Below, in pieces: positions 49,301 to 63,326 of a DNA stretch of 64,000 bases. The translations under genes were made by a program, and so were the position numbers. Within the stretch, counting starts at the first letter, position 1. Every line of letters begins with the position of its first letter. Source of the DNA: Trichoplax adhaerens. Lineage: Eukaryota; Placozoa; Uniplacotomia; Trichoplacea; Trichoplacidae. The stretch covers positions 175,030 through 239,029 of the forward strand of contig NW_002060953.1 of the NCBI RefSeq assembly GCF_000150275.1, read 5' to 3'. The notes beneath the pieces are model-generated. The model searched no databases. It saw nothing but the letters and a program-made list of their open reading frames with translations, and was not told where the DNA came from.

Positions 49301-52300
49301 CAGAAAAGCCCAATTGATAAATCGATAACTTTATTCCGAAGGATTAGCTAAACTAGAGTTAACTCCTGAAATTTGAATGCTAGCCTAAATTGCATTTCTT
49401 TACAATGCGGGTCACACTTGTAAGATTGATTTACTTGTTCAGCATAAAGCATTAAATTCATGACGTAAAATATAGTACATTTCGATTCTTAAAATTAAAA
49501 CTTACAAAATGTATGAATTTCTCCTAAACTTAAAATATCATACAGTTTTTCTGTAATCCCAAAAACAAGTGCTATATATAATCTTCTGGCCCTAAATGCT
49601 AGCATTAAAAATTTCAAAATATTATCATTACAGAAATTATTTCAATTTTCACGTAGAAATCAATGAATAAAGTCAAATTAATATAGAAAATGGATAAGAG
49701 CTATATAAGTACTGGATAAATATTGATAAAACGTTCATTATATTAATGAAGGAGGAGGCTATTAGCTATAATTACGACCCAAGACATAGAATAAGTGTTC
49801 ACGGAAAAATACTTTCAGGCAACACTCTATAACTTTCATGATTACTCGTATTGACAATCAATAAAATTAACAAAGGATGGCATTGTTACTAGATAGATAC
49901 TGGCAAAAGTAAAAAGATGAACACTTTAAAATGTTTTCACAATCATGACGTATCACAAATTATATCCTATATTGCCTTTTAATACGTATTTCAGCTACAA
50001 CCGAAAGTAGTTAAGGCATTATTAAATTCAATAAAGATAATCTGAATGCATCGAACTAATTTATTTAGAGATAGAAATAAACAATAATTTTAAGTATTAT
50101 TTGCAACCCAAAGGTAAAAAATGCAATACTAGCACTTCAAGTCGAACGGGATATATTCTAGAGCTCAATAAGTTGCCATCTCGTAAACAATTATGATTTA
50201 CTTTCTATACTTTCAATTGCTTACAATGGATTTGTAAACGATCCAAGTAAAACATTTAATTCTATATAAATTGTATAGAGCAGAGATTAATGCATTCCGC
50301 TATGAAAAAAGCATTTTTTATCTAATTTCCCCAGATGTAAAACATCATTTCTGCACCAATATGGCGGTAAATTATTGAAATAAAAAGTCCACAACCATGA
50401 TTGAAAATATTTCAATAAAATATATCGCAAAATATTAAATACTCAATCAAAAATTAAAGTCTCTTAGCATATATAGCAATAACACTAATATTATAATAGA
50501 ATTAGAAATGCCATCAATACATAAAGTGACGAGATACAATAGTGACGCCACATACAGCTAACTGAATGTCTACTTCCTGCCTATTTTATCCATATCCAAT
50601 TAATATCCATGCGAGACGAAAAGATCTAGTTGAACAATTTCAACTAATGACGATCATCCTTTAAAGGCAAAATTTATTTTGGCGATAGGCCAAACACAGT
50701 GCAATACGTTGGAATATAAAAATCGATGCTTTCTAATAACTACTACTCCCATTACGCACTGCAACTACACAATTCACACGAAAACGATATAATATTAGCC
50801 GTAAAATGAACAGATCGTAATAAAAATAGCAGCCTAGTGCAAATTACCGTGTATCTAGATTTAAAAATTTTACGGTTTAATTATTTTGACTTCGTTCTAA
50901 TTTCATCTGATCATTAGCTAACTACATCAAGGCATAGATCAATTTATTTAATATAGATGCCATTACACTTTGAAACATTTGTTTTACTTAATTCCATTCG
51001 ATAATCTTAATAGAATAAACGTCATGGTAAATAGATCATTAGCAAAACTTAGAAGTATACTTATCTTACATAAATAAATAATTTTAGAAGTAAGAACTTT
51101 AATTTTAATCACTAAAGTTATTCGTATTCTATTATTGAAAATAATACCATACCAGCTACAATCAATATAACGATAAATTAAATTTATATAAGCAATAAAA
51201 GAAAATTTTTTATAGTACAGAAAATATTTTAGTAAGTATTCAGTCAAACTATTGGATTTTCTGTTAGAAGCGTCCATTGTTTAGGCTTATAATACTTTGT
51301 GAAGTTTTTAAGAAAGCAAAAGCAAACGTTCTTTATTTCATTCATTTAAGTAATATAATGCTAAAACAGGTAATTGCAAACGATTGTATGCAAAAATTAC
51401 TGGAAACTAAACAACGAGAATATTATCAAAACAAAAAGTATAATTAAATCTTAGAAGTATACGTCAGATAACTTTTGCTCAATGAAGAGACTACAGTATC
51501 TAATTAATATTGAATCTATAAAAAATACATCAAACAAAGGTATCCTAAAAGTACAACTGACGTTCTATCTCAGACCAAAGTAATGACATTACTTTCAAGA
51601 CAAGTGGATGCGTTTACAGACGATTATTCCGAAGATAACTATCCGGATTGATCATTTATAACAAAAAATTCAATACATGCAATTGAAAAGGAAAGAGTAA
51701 TTACGAAATTAAAAGATTTAGTATTCACTCTTTCGATCTTGCGAATAAATTTCAATATGCAAATTAAGCTGCTTCTTTCACTTCTTTTCATATATCTGAG
51801 CTTTTTATCAAATACTGTTAATCATCGACTATATATGATAAATTATATTCCCATTTTAAATTCCCTCAAATGTCGTTAGTAAGTCAATATTTTAACATGA
51901 TCTTTCCGAAACTATATCATCTTGTCTGCAAAGCCTATATTAGAGCGTTATATAGCGACTTGCGACGCACAGTAATCGTAGACCATTATTGAAAATTGTC
52001 AATTATTTATGTACTTGTATTGTACATTATAATACACTAAGTAAAAAATGTCTCATTGCTGTATTTATCATCTAGTCTTCGATTTACTAGCATGGAAGGA
52101 TGTTATGAACTAATATCGAAATATTGCATGATACTTAAAAAGCTTACTAAAAATTTGATTTCAGTAATATTGCACGAAATTTGTTGTTGATTTTAGCATT
52201 ACTTTCATATTATTTAGATCATAAAACTCAACGTTTTTTATAAACTTATCCAAACCATTGCGATTACTATTTGCATATGTATTAGGCGTTTGTTTGTAAG

Positions 52301-53626
52301 TCAATTTAACTTTAAGGAAGAAGTACGCATTGACTGTAGCTTTTGCGATGGCAATACAATTAGAAGTTTGAACTACGTAGCGGATAAAATACTGAAAGGG
52401 CTATCGGGGCGTACGTAAATTTGTCATTTCTCTCATTCTATATTTTTATAAAGCAGGCCTAAAAATTATACTTGTACTATCAAAATTTGATCACGGAATT
52501 TATTCGTGCTTTTGCTGATATCTATACCTTTTGAATACTAGGGCATAATCTCAGCAGTTAAATATGTCATGCAAGCACTAAGCCACTATTTTCAAATAGT
52601 ATAACAAAACGTATTTGAAATGAATTTTTCGTATCTTACCGAAAGTATACCTGACATTACAAAATGCGTGATTCTGAAGCTAAGATCAATATATAATTAC
52701 TATATACGAGCCTAGCTTTTCGGCTTTAACTAAAACAAGAAAGCAATTTATTACGGTTAGTTTATTTAAGGTTGTTGTTTTAGATTCAATTGAGCATTGT
52801 TAACACATTCAAGTATCGCACGACTGGAATAGGGTATCTTGTTGAGCAACTTGATTTTAACGAATAAAATTGCAAGGTCTACTTACTATATACTATTAAG
52901 AGAAAAATTATTTCTTAAACAATAACTATAGTTATGATAATAACATTCCAGCACCGATACGCCTAATCGTGCAATATTTTTTTTAGTGATATTACTGTGG
53001 AGCATTTGCTTTATTAGAGTTAATTGGTAATGTTGACTGGTTTAGCTTTTTAATCATACGTACTATAATGAAATAAAATAATAAAGATGGCCATGTTATA
53101 GAGTAACATAAAACTTCTATTCGTAGTTATTTCGATTCTCGAATTATAAATTATCATTAACTACAATTTGTTCTACATCTCAGTCTATTATGTAACTTCG
53201 GTACTTAGGGCCAAGATTGGAAATGTATTTACCGTTTCTGTTTCCGAGTGCTAACGAAAAGCAGCCATTATATATTGCAACTAATATATATGCACTATAA
53301 GCAAATAACTGTCTATTAAATCAGTATTATAAAATTACGATAAGGATTGTCGAAAATATAACGTACTTAATCTAAATGCTTACGTTTACCCTTAGCACTG
53401 AGATAATATAATATGAAAGCAAAAATGTGGAAACAAATTAATTAAGCCGTAATATCAACAATTTTATATTAATATTATAGACACAATACTATCGTTATAG
53501 TAGTATTCGTGAGCATAGAATAGGAAAATTCTCCTTTATAACGTACAAAGTAAACCATAACTAATAGATTTAATAGACTTTTAGATATTATTTTGTTTAT
53601 ATGTGAAATAATAAATTAAACAGAAA
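46332..53626. other. Gene-poor AT-rich stretch
   Basis: I found no supportable gene over about 7.3 kb. Open stretches at 46842-47171 and 50984-51277 on the minus strand are rich in I, L, Y, S, K and N and look like chance. A segment near 48503-48670 resembles, on the minus strand, the R-U5 part of the LTR at 53632-54262 (see findings). Confidence 0.5.
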
Positions 53627-53631
53627 CATAC

Positions 53632-54262
53632 TGTTACAGTGTTATACACTGTATTACAGTAGAAATATCAATGTTAGGATAATTCTATTAGACTATCCTT
53701 ATTTAGTTAACTTCTAATTTGGATATACTGTATTTTAATATAGCACTGACTTTTTATGACAGTGACACTTATACACATACTGAAATTAATAGTTATAATA
53801 GGGAATGCAAATCATCTGCTTACAGTTCGAATCATTGTGATTGTAATTTACTTATGGTAGACTGTAAATTATCATGGAAATGTTCCGTGATAGGACAAAT
53901 CGTAATCTGACTATTCTGTATTAGTCATTACATGTCTATGTTCGTAAATACTGTTGTCTGCATTAAGGGAGCAGTAGCTAAAATTAATATCTAATTCAGT
54001 AAATGATTCTAATGTTAATTGTATTAACTATGACTCATGAACTATTGAGGAATAGTATATAAATGCAGTATATAGTGAAATAAAAAAGAATTGTCCAACT
54101 TAGTGTTTAACGTAAAATACGAGGCGTTTAAGTCTTTGTGTAGTCTGCTAGTAGAGCAAAAGTGTTTGTGATAGTGCAGATATCGTTCCTTGATACGTGG
54201 TTCAAGGAATTGACTTATTGATCGTATATTGCGTTATCTTGTTGCAAAGCTGTTTTGTGACA
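53632..54262 (+). mobile_element. Solo LTR (631 bp) with CATAC target-site duplication
   Basis: The element begins TGTTACAGTG and ends TTTTGTGACA, so it has TG...CA edges with an imperfect inverted TGTTACA/TGTCACA terminus. The 5-mer CATAC is repeated exactly on both sides (53627-53631 and 54263-54267). A TATA-like box (TATATAAATG near 54056) is followed by an AATAAA (near 54079), the order expected for an LTR promoter and its poly(A) site. No internal retrotransposon sequence flanks it, so it is a solo LTR. The open stretch at 53719-53910 lies within it and is not called as a gene. Confidence 0.82.
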
Positions 54263-54267
54263 CATAC

Positions 54268-57200
54268 ATATCAACATATATATTTATTACTATAATAATA
54301 ACTATTTACCTATAATAATATTGTTCGTTAAGAATTGTAGTAATGCAACTATGGATAACTTTACATTTCTATTCAAGAGTGCGGATTAAATAATTTGAAT
54401 TATCAATTGTAATAATGTTTAGTCTGGACCGATATTTTAAATTAAGGTTATTTGTAGACTTCGCAATAATTTACTACAATATAAAAGTGAGTTTCAGAGT
54501 AAATTTATAGGATTCGCAATAATTAAATTTAATATTATTTAATCCCACACGTACTCTTTTATCGGTACAGAGAGAGTCAATTATAGAAATTGCCCTAACA
54601 GCATCCTATCCATACTATGCAAGCAAATTAATGTAACTATCATTATTTAAAAGATTATTGTAGGCAAAAATATCACAAAGAACATTAATGAAACTTACCA
54701 TAAATAAATTAATAATTTAAAAAAATGTATTCAAAGTTTTAGAAATATGATGAAAATTATGAACGATAAACTTTACTATTTTGTTTCATTAAAATTTCGC
54801 TCATGCAATGCCCATACAACCTAAGAATTAAATTAAGGTTAAAGACCACCCTCCTGCATTAATTATCTAGATTTTGATGCGCTGAAAATAAAGTATTTTA
54901 CCCGATGTATAAACTATAGCCTCTGTACATTGTATTATATTCCAGAAGGACCCTCAATGCAAATCAGAAAGAGGAAGTTTTCGATAGTTTCTTAGCATTG
55001 CAATTTTTTATTAATTTTTTACTTTATTTCTAGATACCACACTTTATTAGACATTTCTAAGTAATTTGAGTTTTTACCTTCAGATACTGAAAAAAGGATA
55101 AACTGTTTCAAAATTGGAAATTATTATAATAATTCTAATAAAGAAAATTATAGTAACTTTTACTAAGACTAGCAATATTCATTTTGTTTCACTTCAATTT
55201 TCTTTTAACTAAGAAAAGGAAGGAACCTGCTTTCAAAATGAAAACCTCCTATACAGGTTTAATTATATTCAACTTTTATATTATTTAAAAGTTTATATCA
55301 TTTCAATTTTTTGCGGAAACTAAAATTCTTATTTGATACTTAAGGAAAGTACACTAGAAGTCTGTTTCTGTACTATCTCTTCGATTATTATCCATTTACA
55401 TACACTAATAGTTCCTTACAACAAAAAAGATAACGCAAGTATTAGTTAATAAAGAATCACTTTTGTCAGTATATAGTAGTAAAATTGACCGTTTCGACCT
55501 ATTAATGAATATTTAAAACCTGACCAGATACGTTAAATTTGATTTACAAACCGATAATAATCTTAATGTTGATAATTTCGGGCTATTTTTATTATTAATC
55601 TATTTGCCTCAAAATGTATTAGACTGGAAAATGGTTATAATTGAAGGCATATATATACAGCAAGTCATTTAAGTTTTCAGTGTATTCCAGTATTGGTATG
55701 TTAATATTATATCGTTAAGTACGATAATCGATTAAATATTAGCATATCTTATTATTACTTATAACTGTATCTTTGAACAGATAATTATTATCTGCTCAAA
55801 TGATGGAAATAATATAATATTAGGTCACAAACAACGGCAAATAATCCTTCCCGTATGGATCAGTATATTTATCTTTACATGTTTTTATGTTTTTCAAAGC
55901 TAATGCCGTAAGGCATATCTTTTTAAAGGTTAATAGTAAAATACGTCATTAGACGAAAATCAAAAAGCGATTCATAAATAGAAACACTTAACATGACTGT
56001 ACTCACTAATAATAAGAACTTATTCTGATGCCACAACTAACAATTATAAAACCAGGATGAAGTTTAGGATGAAGTTTAGGATGAAGTTTATTAAATAGGC
56101 AAGAATTAATCCAAACCGTATTTTGAAATGTAGTAGAGAATAAAATAGTGCAAACTGTAACTACGTAGCTTGTATTATCATCATCTAGTAATTTTATTTT
56201 AAAATATTACATGTAATGCATCTGTGTTAAACACATATATTAATGAGCTCTATCATAGCCTCTATGGCATGTATCGTAAATGTAGTATGTTCCTGACCAT
56301 ATAATTAATTAAAATGAAATGATTCATTTCATTTCATCTTGATATTGCTATGTCTCTTTTTAATTTCGCAAAAATACCCATTATAAGATCAAAGCTGTTG
56401 TGAGTATTGAGTATGGCGTGATTAAGAGGCATCTCTTTGGTATGAGAATTAAATAATTCCAATAAAATGCCAGTATCTTACATACAATCAAAAGCTAGCG
56501 GTAAGAAAGTTTTACACAATGATCAGCAAATCAATATTTTTAGCAACATTAAAATCGAAGTGTTTAGTAACCAGTTGATTTAAACAAAAATTTCCTTTAG
56601 CATTTTTAAATTTTTAAAGGAATCTGAATAGCATATTGTTTACGGAAAATTCTATCGGCAACTAGCTGATTATGATTGAAAATTGTTCTAATTTTAAATC
56701 ACTTGAAATCTGAATAACAATCTTTCAAAATGCAAGAATTCTATTTTAAATAATATAATCCAATAATCTTCTATGCGTTGTTACGCAATGTTAAAAGAAA
56801 GAATGTTGACACAATTACTGTGCCAATCAATTAAATCGGTAAACTAAATTATCAACTGTGTAATCAGCGTATCAAAAATCTAAGAACAATACAATAAATT
56901 TTCTTTCTTCGTAATAAATTTAAAGCACAGTATAACCATGGCGATAAATAAGAATTAATAAAAAATATGAGAACAAGACAATATCTTAATTCTTTTAATT
57001 TTTTCTCGTTACCTGAATAAATGACAGCTTGATGGCTGAGAAGGATCCTAACTTTGAATTGCTTGAATTAAATATAACTATTAAAGATTATCAATCACAA
57101 TTTCATTTCTACACAGCTCAATTTTTTATCTACACCGTTTGTTGCGTATAATAAATACCTTCCATTGAGGCTAAATTTTACATTCAAGCAAGAAAGAATT

Positions 57201-60200
57201 TAATTTTGAATTGGATCATTTTCTCTACACATTAACAGGTTAGTTATGATATTAATTTTTTTGCATGCGTTGGACTAACCACTATAAACATTTTGTTTAA
57301 ATCAAATCCCATTAAATTGTTCACAAGTAAATGTAAACTAACGCACACAAGCGATTACCGTTGATAATATAATTATAAACGTAGTATAAATATTAAACAT
57401 TAAACACGGATAAAGGATTTTGTTGGTATAAACAAATAATGATTGAATTTAGAAAGAGTTATGATTATCAATTCTTACTCTTAATTAACGAACACACTTT
57501 AAATCAAATCAGTTGTATAATACTTTGAAGCAAGAATAGCTACAACACCTACTTATACTATATTCATTCTCCAAAATACACACTAGAATTTCATCAAATA
57601 TCCGGCTAGATTTATGTTAGCAATGAGATAAGATTTTAACCTTCTGTCAGTAGTGAAGATTCTAAAACGTAGTCATGATAAGAACAATCTTAGACGTTTA
57701 CTTTCTCTAAGCGAAATCGCAGTATTTGTCCCTAAATGATTAGATTGCTCTCCTTTACATACTCTATGGCACTATAACTTCTATCACCCTTAACAACTTA
57801 TAATAGGTAATGAAAATTAATAGGGTAATCACACAGTATAAATCTCCAATTAAGGTTTATCCTGATTAAATTTCGATCTATTCTACATATAATTACTTAT
57901 AGATCATTTCCATCATGCTCATACAAAGAGATAGACAATATTAACTATCTCGGAATTAAAATCTAGCTCTAGGATTTTATACGTTTATGCAATTTACCGA
58001 AATTTTCGTTAAACTTTGCCTTATTTTATACTTGGCCCGCTATTTGGCATTATTTCATGATGATAACTGAAACCTCAAGTACAAAGCATTGAATGGCTAA
58101 CTATAAAACTGAGTTATTACTTTACATTCGAAGCTCTTAGTAGCTTTACTGTCTATCACTTCACAACTTATTATTGAGGTTATTCTAAGTAATTAAATAA
58201 CTCCAATCATCATAGATCAATAATAAGCAATATTATGTTAGTGTTGTCAGCTAGTACACTCCATTCACCACTGATTACAGATAATGATTTAAATCAATCA
58301 CTATTATTAAAATCGCCTACCGCATACGTGTATACGAAATGAAATTTTACGAAGCGTAGTCAATTCCTATGATCTTAAAATCAATGTAATTTATAATGGA
58401 ATAATAACGGAAATAACACAGCTAAAATTGAAGGAAAAATTGAGGTAAAGACCGTTCTTCCGTTGTTCTAATCCTTCATCATCTTTCTATCTTTGCGTTA
58501 TTGTACCATTATAAGCGCATATCAATGGAATTAAAATCATAAGGAAATTTTGTCCTCTTTTAATCCTAGAATACGATCATGTCTTGACTGTCATCTAAAA
58601 TTATGCTACTGACTTGTTTGTAAATGGAGAATATACGAAAGAATAAAACTTAATTTTTAGAAAAGAAATTACCTTTTAATCAGGAAGACAAGAAAGCTAA
58701 TTTTTCAAACTATTTGATCGGTGCCTTAATAGCAGACAGAAATAAAGATTTATCAGCTGTCGGCTATCCAAGCTGATTATTAAATCATGCTCACTCTCTT
58801 TTCATAAAATGCTAATGCATACGGAAAAAACATTTCAATGGTACTCTGAGTGATTGATGATTCAAAGCAATAGCAGATGTTATTTGGTCTTCGCAGTATT
58901 TCCATCAGTTTGTTTGATCATGACGCATTTTTGTCAGGTATAAACAATTGATTCCTAATTTATCATTTTCCAATCCTACTAAATTAATTAAGATTCCATT
59001 TCTAAGATTATTTCATGACTACCTATTTTATAAACAACGTAACCGTACAAAATCCAATACAATCTATCAGACAGTAAATGTCTATTTCCTTCTTTCTTTA
59101 ATGAGTACTATATTGTCACAGTACCATCGTGAAACTCCCTAGCTGAATGCATAAAGGTGATGACAAAATATGAAAATATGCATAAATCATTTATTTTAAG
59201 TTCAATGTGCACCCATTGCATTGGATCCAACATTAATATCATTTTACGTAATTAAGGTAATCATTATACTTGGCAGGATATAGTATTACATTGGTTAATA
59301 GGTACTATAGACAACAATTTCTTTTAAAAATAATTTATTCATAACAGAAAAAAGCCCGAACACAATCGATTATAGGTCCTCTTTGTTAAAATAGAAGGTC
59401 CGTTGAAGTAAAAAAATACCAATAAATCATTCCCTGTTCTCCCATTTTTATTACGGATTGATGAACAGATTAAGTCCAATTTACATTGTATCGCGAATAT
59501 TTGTATGATAATAACTCAATTTTTTAGACATCTCTTTCTAATTTAGTAAGCAATATTTTATTGTCTTTAATTTTGCATTTAACACAAGGATGCTTATAAG
59601 CATCAACAAAATATCAACCTGTGTAATAAAGGAAATTTTTTCATGATTCTATTGCTGTTTACCATAGATACGTACCTTTCCGATAATTTATGCAATAGAA
59701 TAGTAAGCTTGACTCTTCAATAATTATGCTGACTTTAATATTAACGCAGTTACAACAAGTAAGACATAACTATTGTTGTCTGCAATTGAAAATTCATAGC
59801 TAAATTAAAAAATCATTTCTTGATTCTATTGATAATCATTAACGATTTTCAGAAATTTAGTCAGGTATATGAAATCGTATATGAAATTGTAATAGCCGTC
59901 TTCAATGTAGAATTACTGAAAGCAGCTTAAAATTTATGAACCATATAATACTTTACCTATCTAGTAGTAATGATGTATTAAGAACAAATTTATTATCATA
60001 TTTGAACTTTATTTCTCGTCAAATGCGATGAAATCAACTTATAAGAACTTATTACAAGGAGTTTAATCTCTGCAGCTCAATTTTATATAATACTTCAGGA
60101 AAATATTAATAAACTCTCATCAGAATTTTATTTTTAATGAATAGATAGAGAATTAATCTTAAAATCTAATGCTTGATCGTCTTTCATCCAAATACTATGC

Positions 60201-62765
60201 TGCTTCGAATCTAACTCGCCTATTTTATTTTTAACATCTAAGTGTTATCTAAACTCTCCAAAACTTCTCTATTTGGATGCTTCTACGTTATTAACGCATA
60301 ATCTGCTCATTTCAGACTTACTCTAAGTCTTACAAGAAGGTGTAGCTATAGTTTAACTGTTGCTATCATTTTTGCATCAAAAATTTTTTACGTTGTAAAG
60401 TCTTCAAATAAATCGTTCACACAGATACTCCAAAAGTGTTGGACTTTGCCCTGTACCTTGTCAATAACTGTACCATGTAAACTGTAAATTTATTGCTAAA
60501 CTGATATATGCATTCTTGAACCTACATATTTTCGAATTTATCATATCTGTTTCGGCTAGTCTTAGTTAGCAAAGTAGTAAATGATTAAAAACAATTATTT
60601 AGAAGAGCAAGGAAAAACCTTCAACTTTAGTAATTTTAATATAATCATCAGCAAAACTTTTCCGAAAGAAATCTGACATATGTAAGGAGTTATGAATTGA
60701 TTTTTAACATCACTGAAACTAATTGATACCGTTCAAAGTGCTTTGTAGGCAAATGTCAATTACAAACTGCATTTATTCATGAAGCGTGAAGTCTGGATGA
60801 ATTTAACTATAATGCGTTTTATTAGAATGTTTTGAAAACTCATGCATAAAACAATACCTTTTCAATTATGTTAAGTAGATCAATAATGACTTTATTACTT
60901 AAACTAAAAATCAGCTTAAATGACGATAAATTTTTAATAATAATATTAATCCTAAATTCAGCATGATCTAAAGCAATGATGAATATTTTTCAAGAAACTT
61001 AAGAATATTGTATGGCTTTCAATTCAAAATATTCTATCACTCTAGCACATTAAAGATTTTCATAATCGTGAATTTATGTTATAATATCAAAAAGCAATAG
61101 TAGTTCCGGTGCTTGTCCTTTTGAAGCACGTCTATATTAAACTTAAGATTTCTGCTCGAAGGCTTTATTCTTACTAAACTTAATTGTATTTAACTGATTG
61201 ACATAACTTTACTGTTACGGAAATTCAAATAATTTCAAAATGCATACGCTGGGCTGTTATGTATGAACTATCAAAGTGACTTATACACAATTCGTAATGT
61301 AAGTTCGCCTTACTCTCTGATTAGAGCACAGAAATGTAAAATGAAAACTGTAGGTTTGAAAATACAAGACTATACTGTTTATTGAAAGAACGTACTAAGC
61401 TGACCACTGAAAGGAACATAACACCAGTTTAAATATTTACGAATTAAGCATGTGTGTTTGTGCATGCATTACATGCATGAAAATATATATTTTATGCAAA
61501 TAGAAAACACGTGTAACTGTGTTACAGGAGTTTCTCTTAGATTTATGATACACAAATCGATATCGACTCAAATTATCAGACTTTTTCGATCTTAAAGATA
61601 TAATCTATAGTCTCTATAAATAATTAATCATCTTTTTATCCCTAAGATATGACTTTTAATTAATACGGTAATTATTCAGCTTTGAGTTAAAAAACCATCT
61701 CGATATGACTCAAAGACCAACTATTGAATTCATTTTCGATAAGTATTGCCAGTGATTCTGTATCTCTTCACATCAAAAGAGAAGATTTATAAAGGTAGCT
61801 GATTCTACAAAAAATATTTTCTCTTTTTCAGATATGCTTCATAATTGTCACTAAAATGTATGATAGACATTACTTTTAAGATCAAATATTGTAGTCAGTA
61901 CTTATCATTACAACCACTACACTCGATTATTAGCAAATTGTTTATTAGCAAGCCTATTGGAAAGGATTCGCTATATCTAATACTCGAATTAAACTAAGAT
62001 TGATTTGACTAATTTCCAATAACAAATATTAATAATTTATATTCCATAATTAATCGTTCGCTTCATTTATTTTACTATCTGGCATTGAGGTAAAAATCTA
62101 TAATTTTATACCTACAGTAAGTAATAAATCCATACTCAAGATTTCTTCACGTAAAACGAATAGCTCTAAGGTAGTAATTTCTGCAGAGTACTGATTATTA
62201 AAATAGTATTCGTTATATAGCTAAGGGTAGCCACTGGGCCTTTCAATTTTAATTTGATGTAATATTCTGATGAAAATTGAATAAACATAGAATCTTTATA
62301 GAGTTTTCTACACAGACATTTTGATTGCTACATTTTCTTATAACGGTTGCTATCGACAGAGCAAGCTTTGCTTGCATACTCAAGCGATCCTTAGACACAT
62401 TATAATGATTGGTATAGAATTGACCACAGTACTAAGGACATTATAACGCAATGTAGATATCTTATAATACCTGCTAATCTTAACTTGGTATGTCCATCAC
62501 CGTACATTAGTTATCATAATGTGCTTTGGACTATTAACTAATCTTAATATAGCATTTCATCCGTGGATGCATTATTGAAAAGTAGTATTCTACAAGCATA
62601 GCTGTGAATATAGTAGTGCCTGACTATTACCGGGATATAAATAATGTCGAATGGTAATACTATCTGTTAATTATTAACAAATAAGTACATTATCGTAAAC
62701 CGTCAGCAAAGCGACGTGAGTTTGAACTAGTGTATTTAATATTACCAATATGAGTTATTATATAT
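54268..62765. other. Gene-poor AT-rich stretch
   Basis: No supportable gene was seen in about 8.5 kb. Small features are a 12-bp triplet repeat at 56054-56089 and a short palindrome at about 56307-56336 (AAATGAAATGA/TCATTTCATTT). The open stretch at 58948-59142 looks like chance. Confidence 0.5.
56054..56089 (+). repeat. 12-bp tandem repeat, three copies
   Basis: AGGATGAAGTTT is repeated three times exactly, followed by a partial A. It is a minisatellite seed with no coding context. Confidence 0.95.
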
Positions 62766-62770
62766 GGAAT

Positions 62771-63321
62771 CGTAATGTAACTAGTATTGTGATTGTAGAC
62801 TGTTAGCCATGTTTAGTATAATGTACGGTAGATTTTTTATCCTAAGAGATATTTGGTAGCCATAACTATAGACTGTAGTGGTATAGACTTTATGCTAGAG
62901 TACACATGACTATATACAGAAAGGGGTTGAGTTACTAATAAGGCTATAGGTAAAAATAGAACTGTAAATCATATATTAGGATATAGTTAATTCATTGTAC
63001 TTTGGCTGGTGTAAATAATGTCTACGTAAGTTCTGTAGTCGTATCCATATCGGATTAATGATGGTCCGCAGTAGAATAGTCTTACTAAGAATAATTTAAC
63101 TAAGTGTAATATAAGGTAAAAGGTTGCCATACGGATTGTAGCTGCGAATGCTACGAAAAGTATAAAGCATGCAACTTTAGATTATTCTGTTAGTTCGTTG
63201 TAGAAGTCTTTAGTAGTAGTATTCGGCTAGAGTAGAGCTGTGTGTAGTTAATCTTTGCATAAGATTCAATAAAGCCCTTATTTTTCTAAAGTTTGGAATT
63301 TCGTGATTTGTATATATCACA
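62771..63321 (+). mobile_element. Solo LTR, copy B (551 bp) with GGAAT target-site duplication
   Basis: This is the inverted partner of 28866-29416, with the same length. The first base pair reads CG where copy A implies TG; the end is TATATATCACA. GGAAT is repeated exactly on both sides (62766-62770 and 63322-63326), which fixes the boundaries. Inside, TATAAAG (63161-63167) precedes AATAAA (63268-63273), 48 bases before the end. There is no gag-pol sequence on either side. Confidence 0.88.
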
Positions 63322-63326
63322 GGAAT

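Noticed and set aside
50984-51277. 97-codon minus-strand open frame
   Set aside because: Composition is I/L/Y/K/S/N as expected from AT-rich non-coding DNA, with no motif, no membrane topology pattern and no neighbouring exons.
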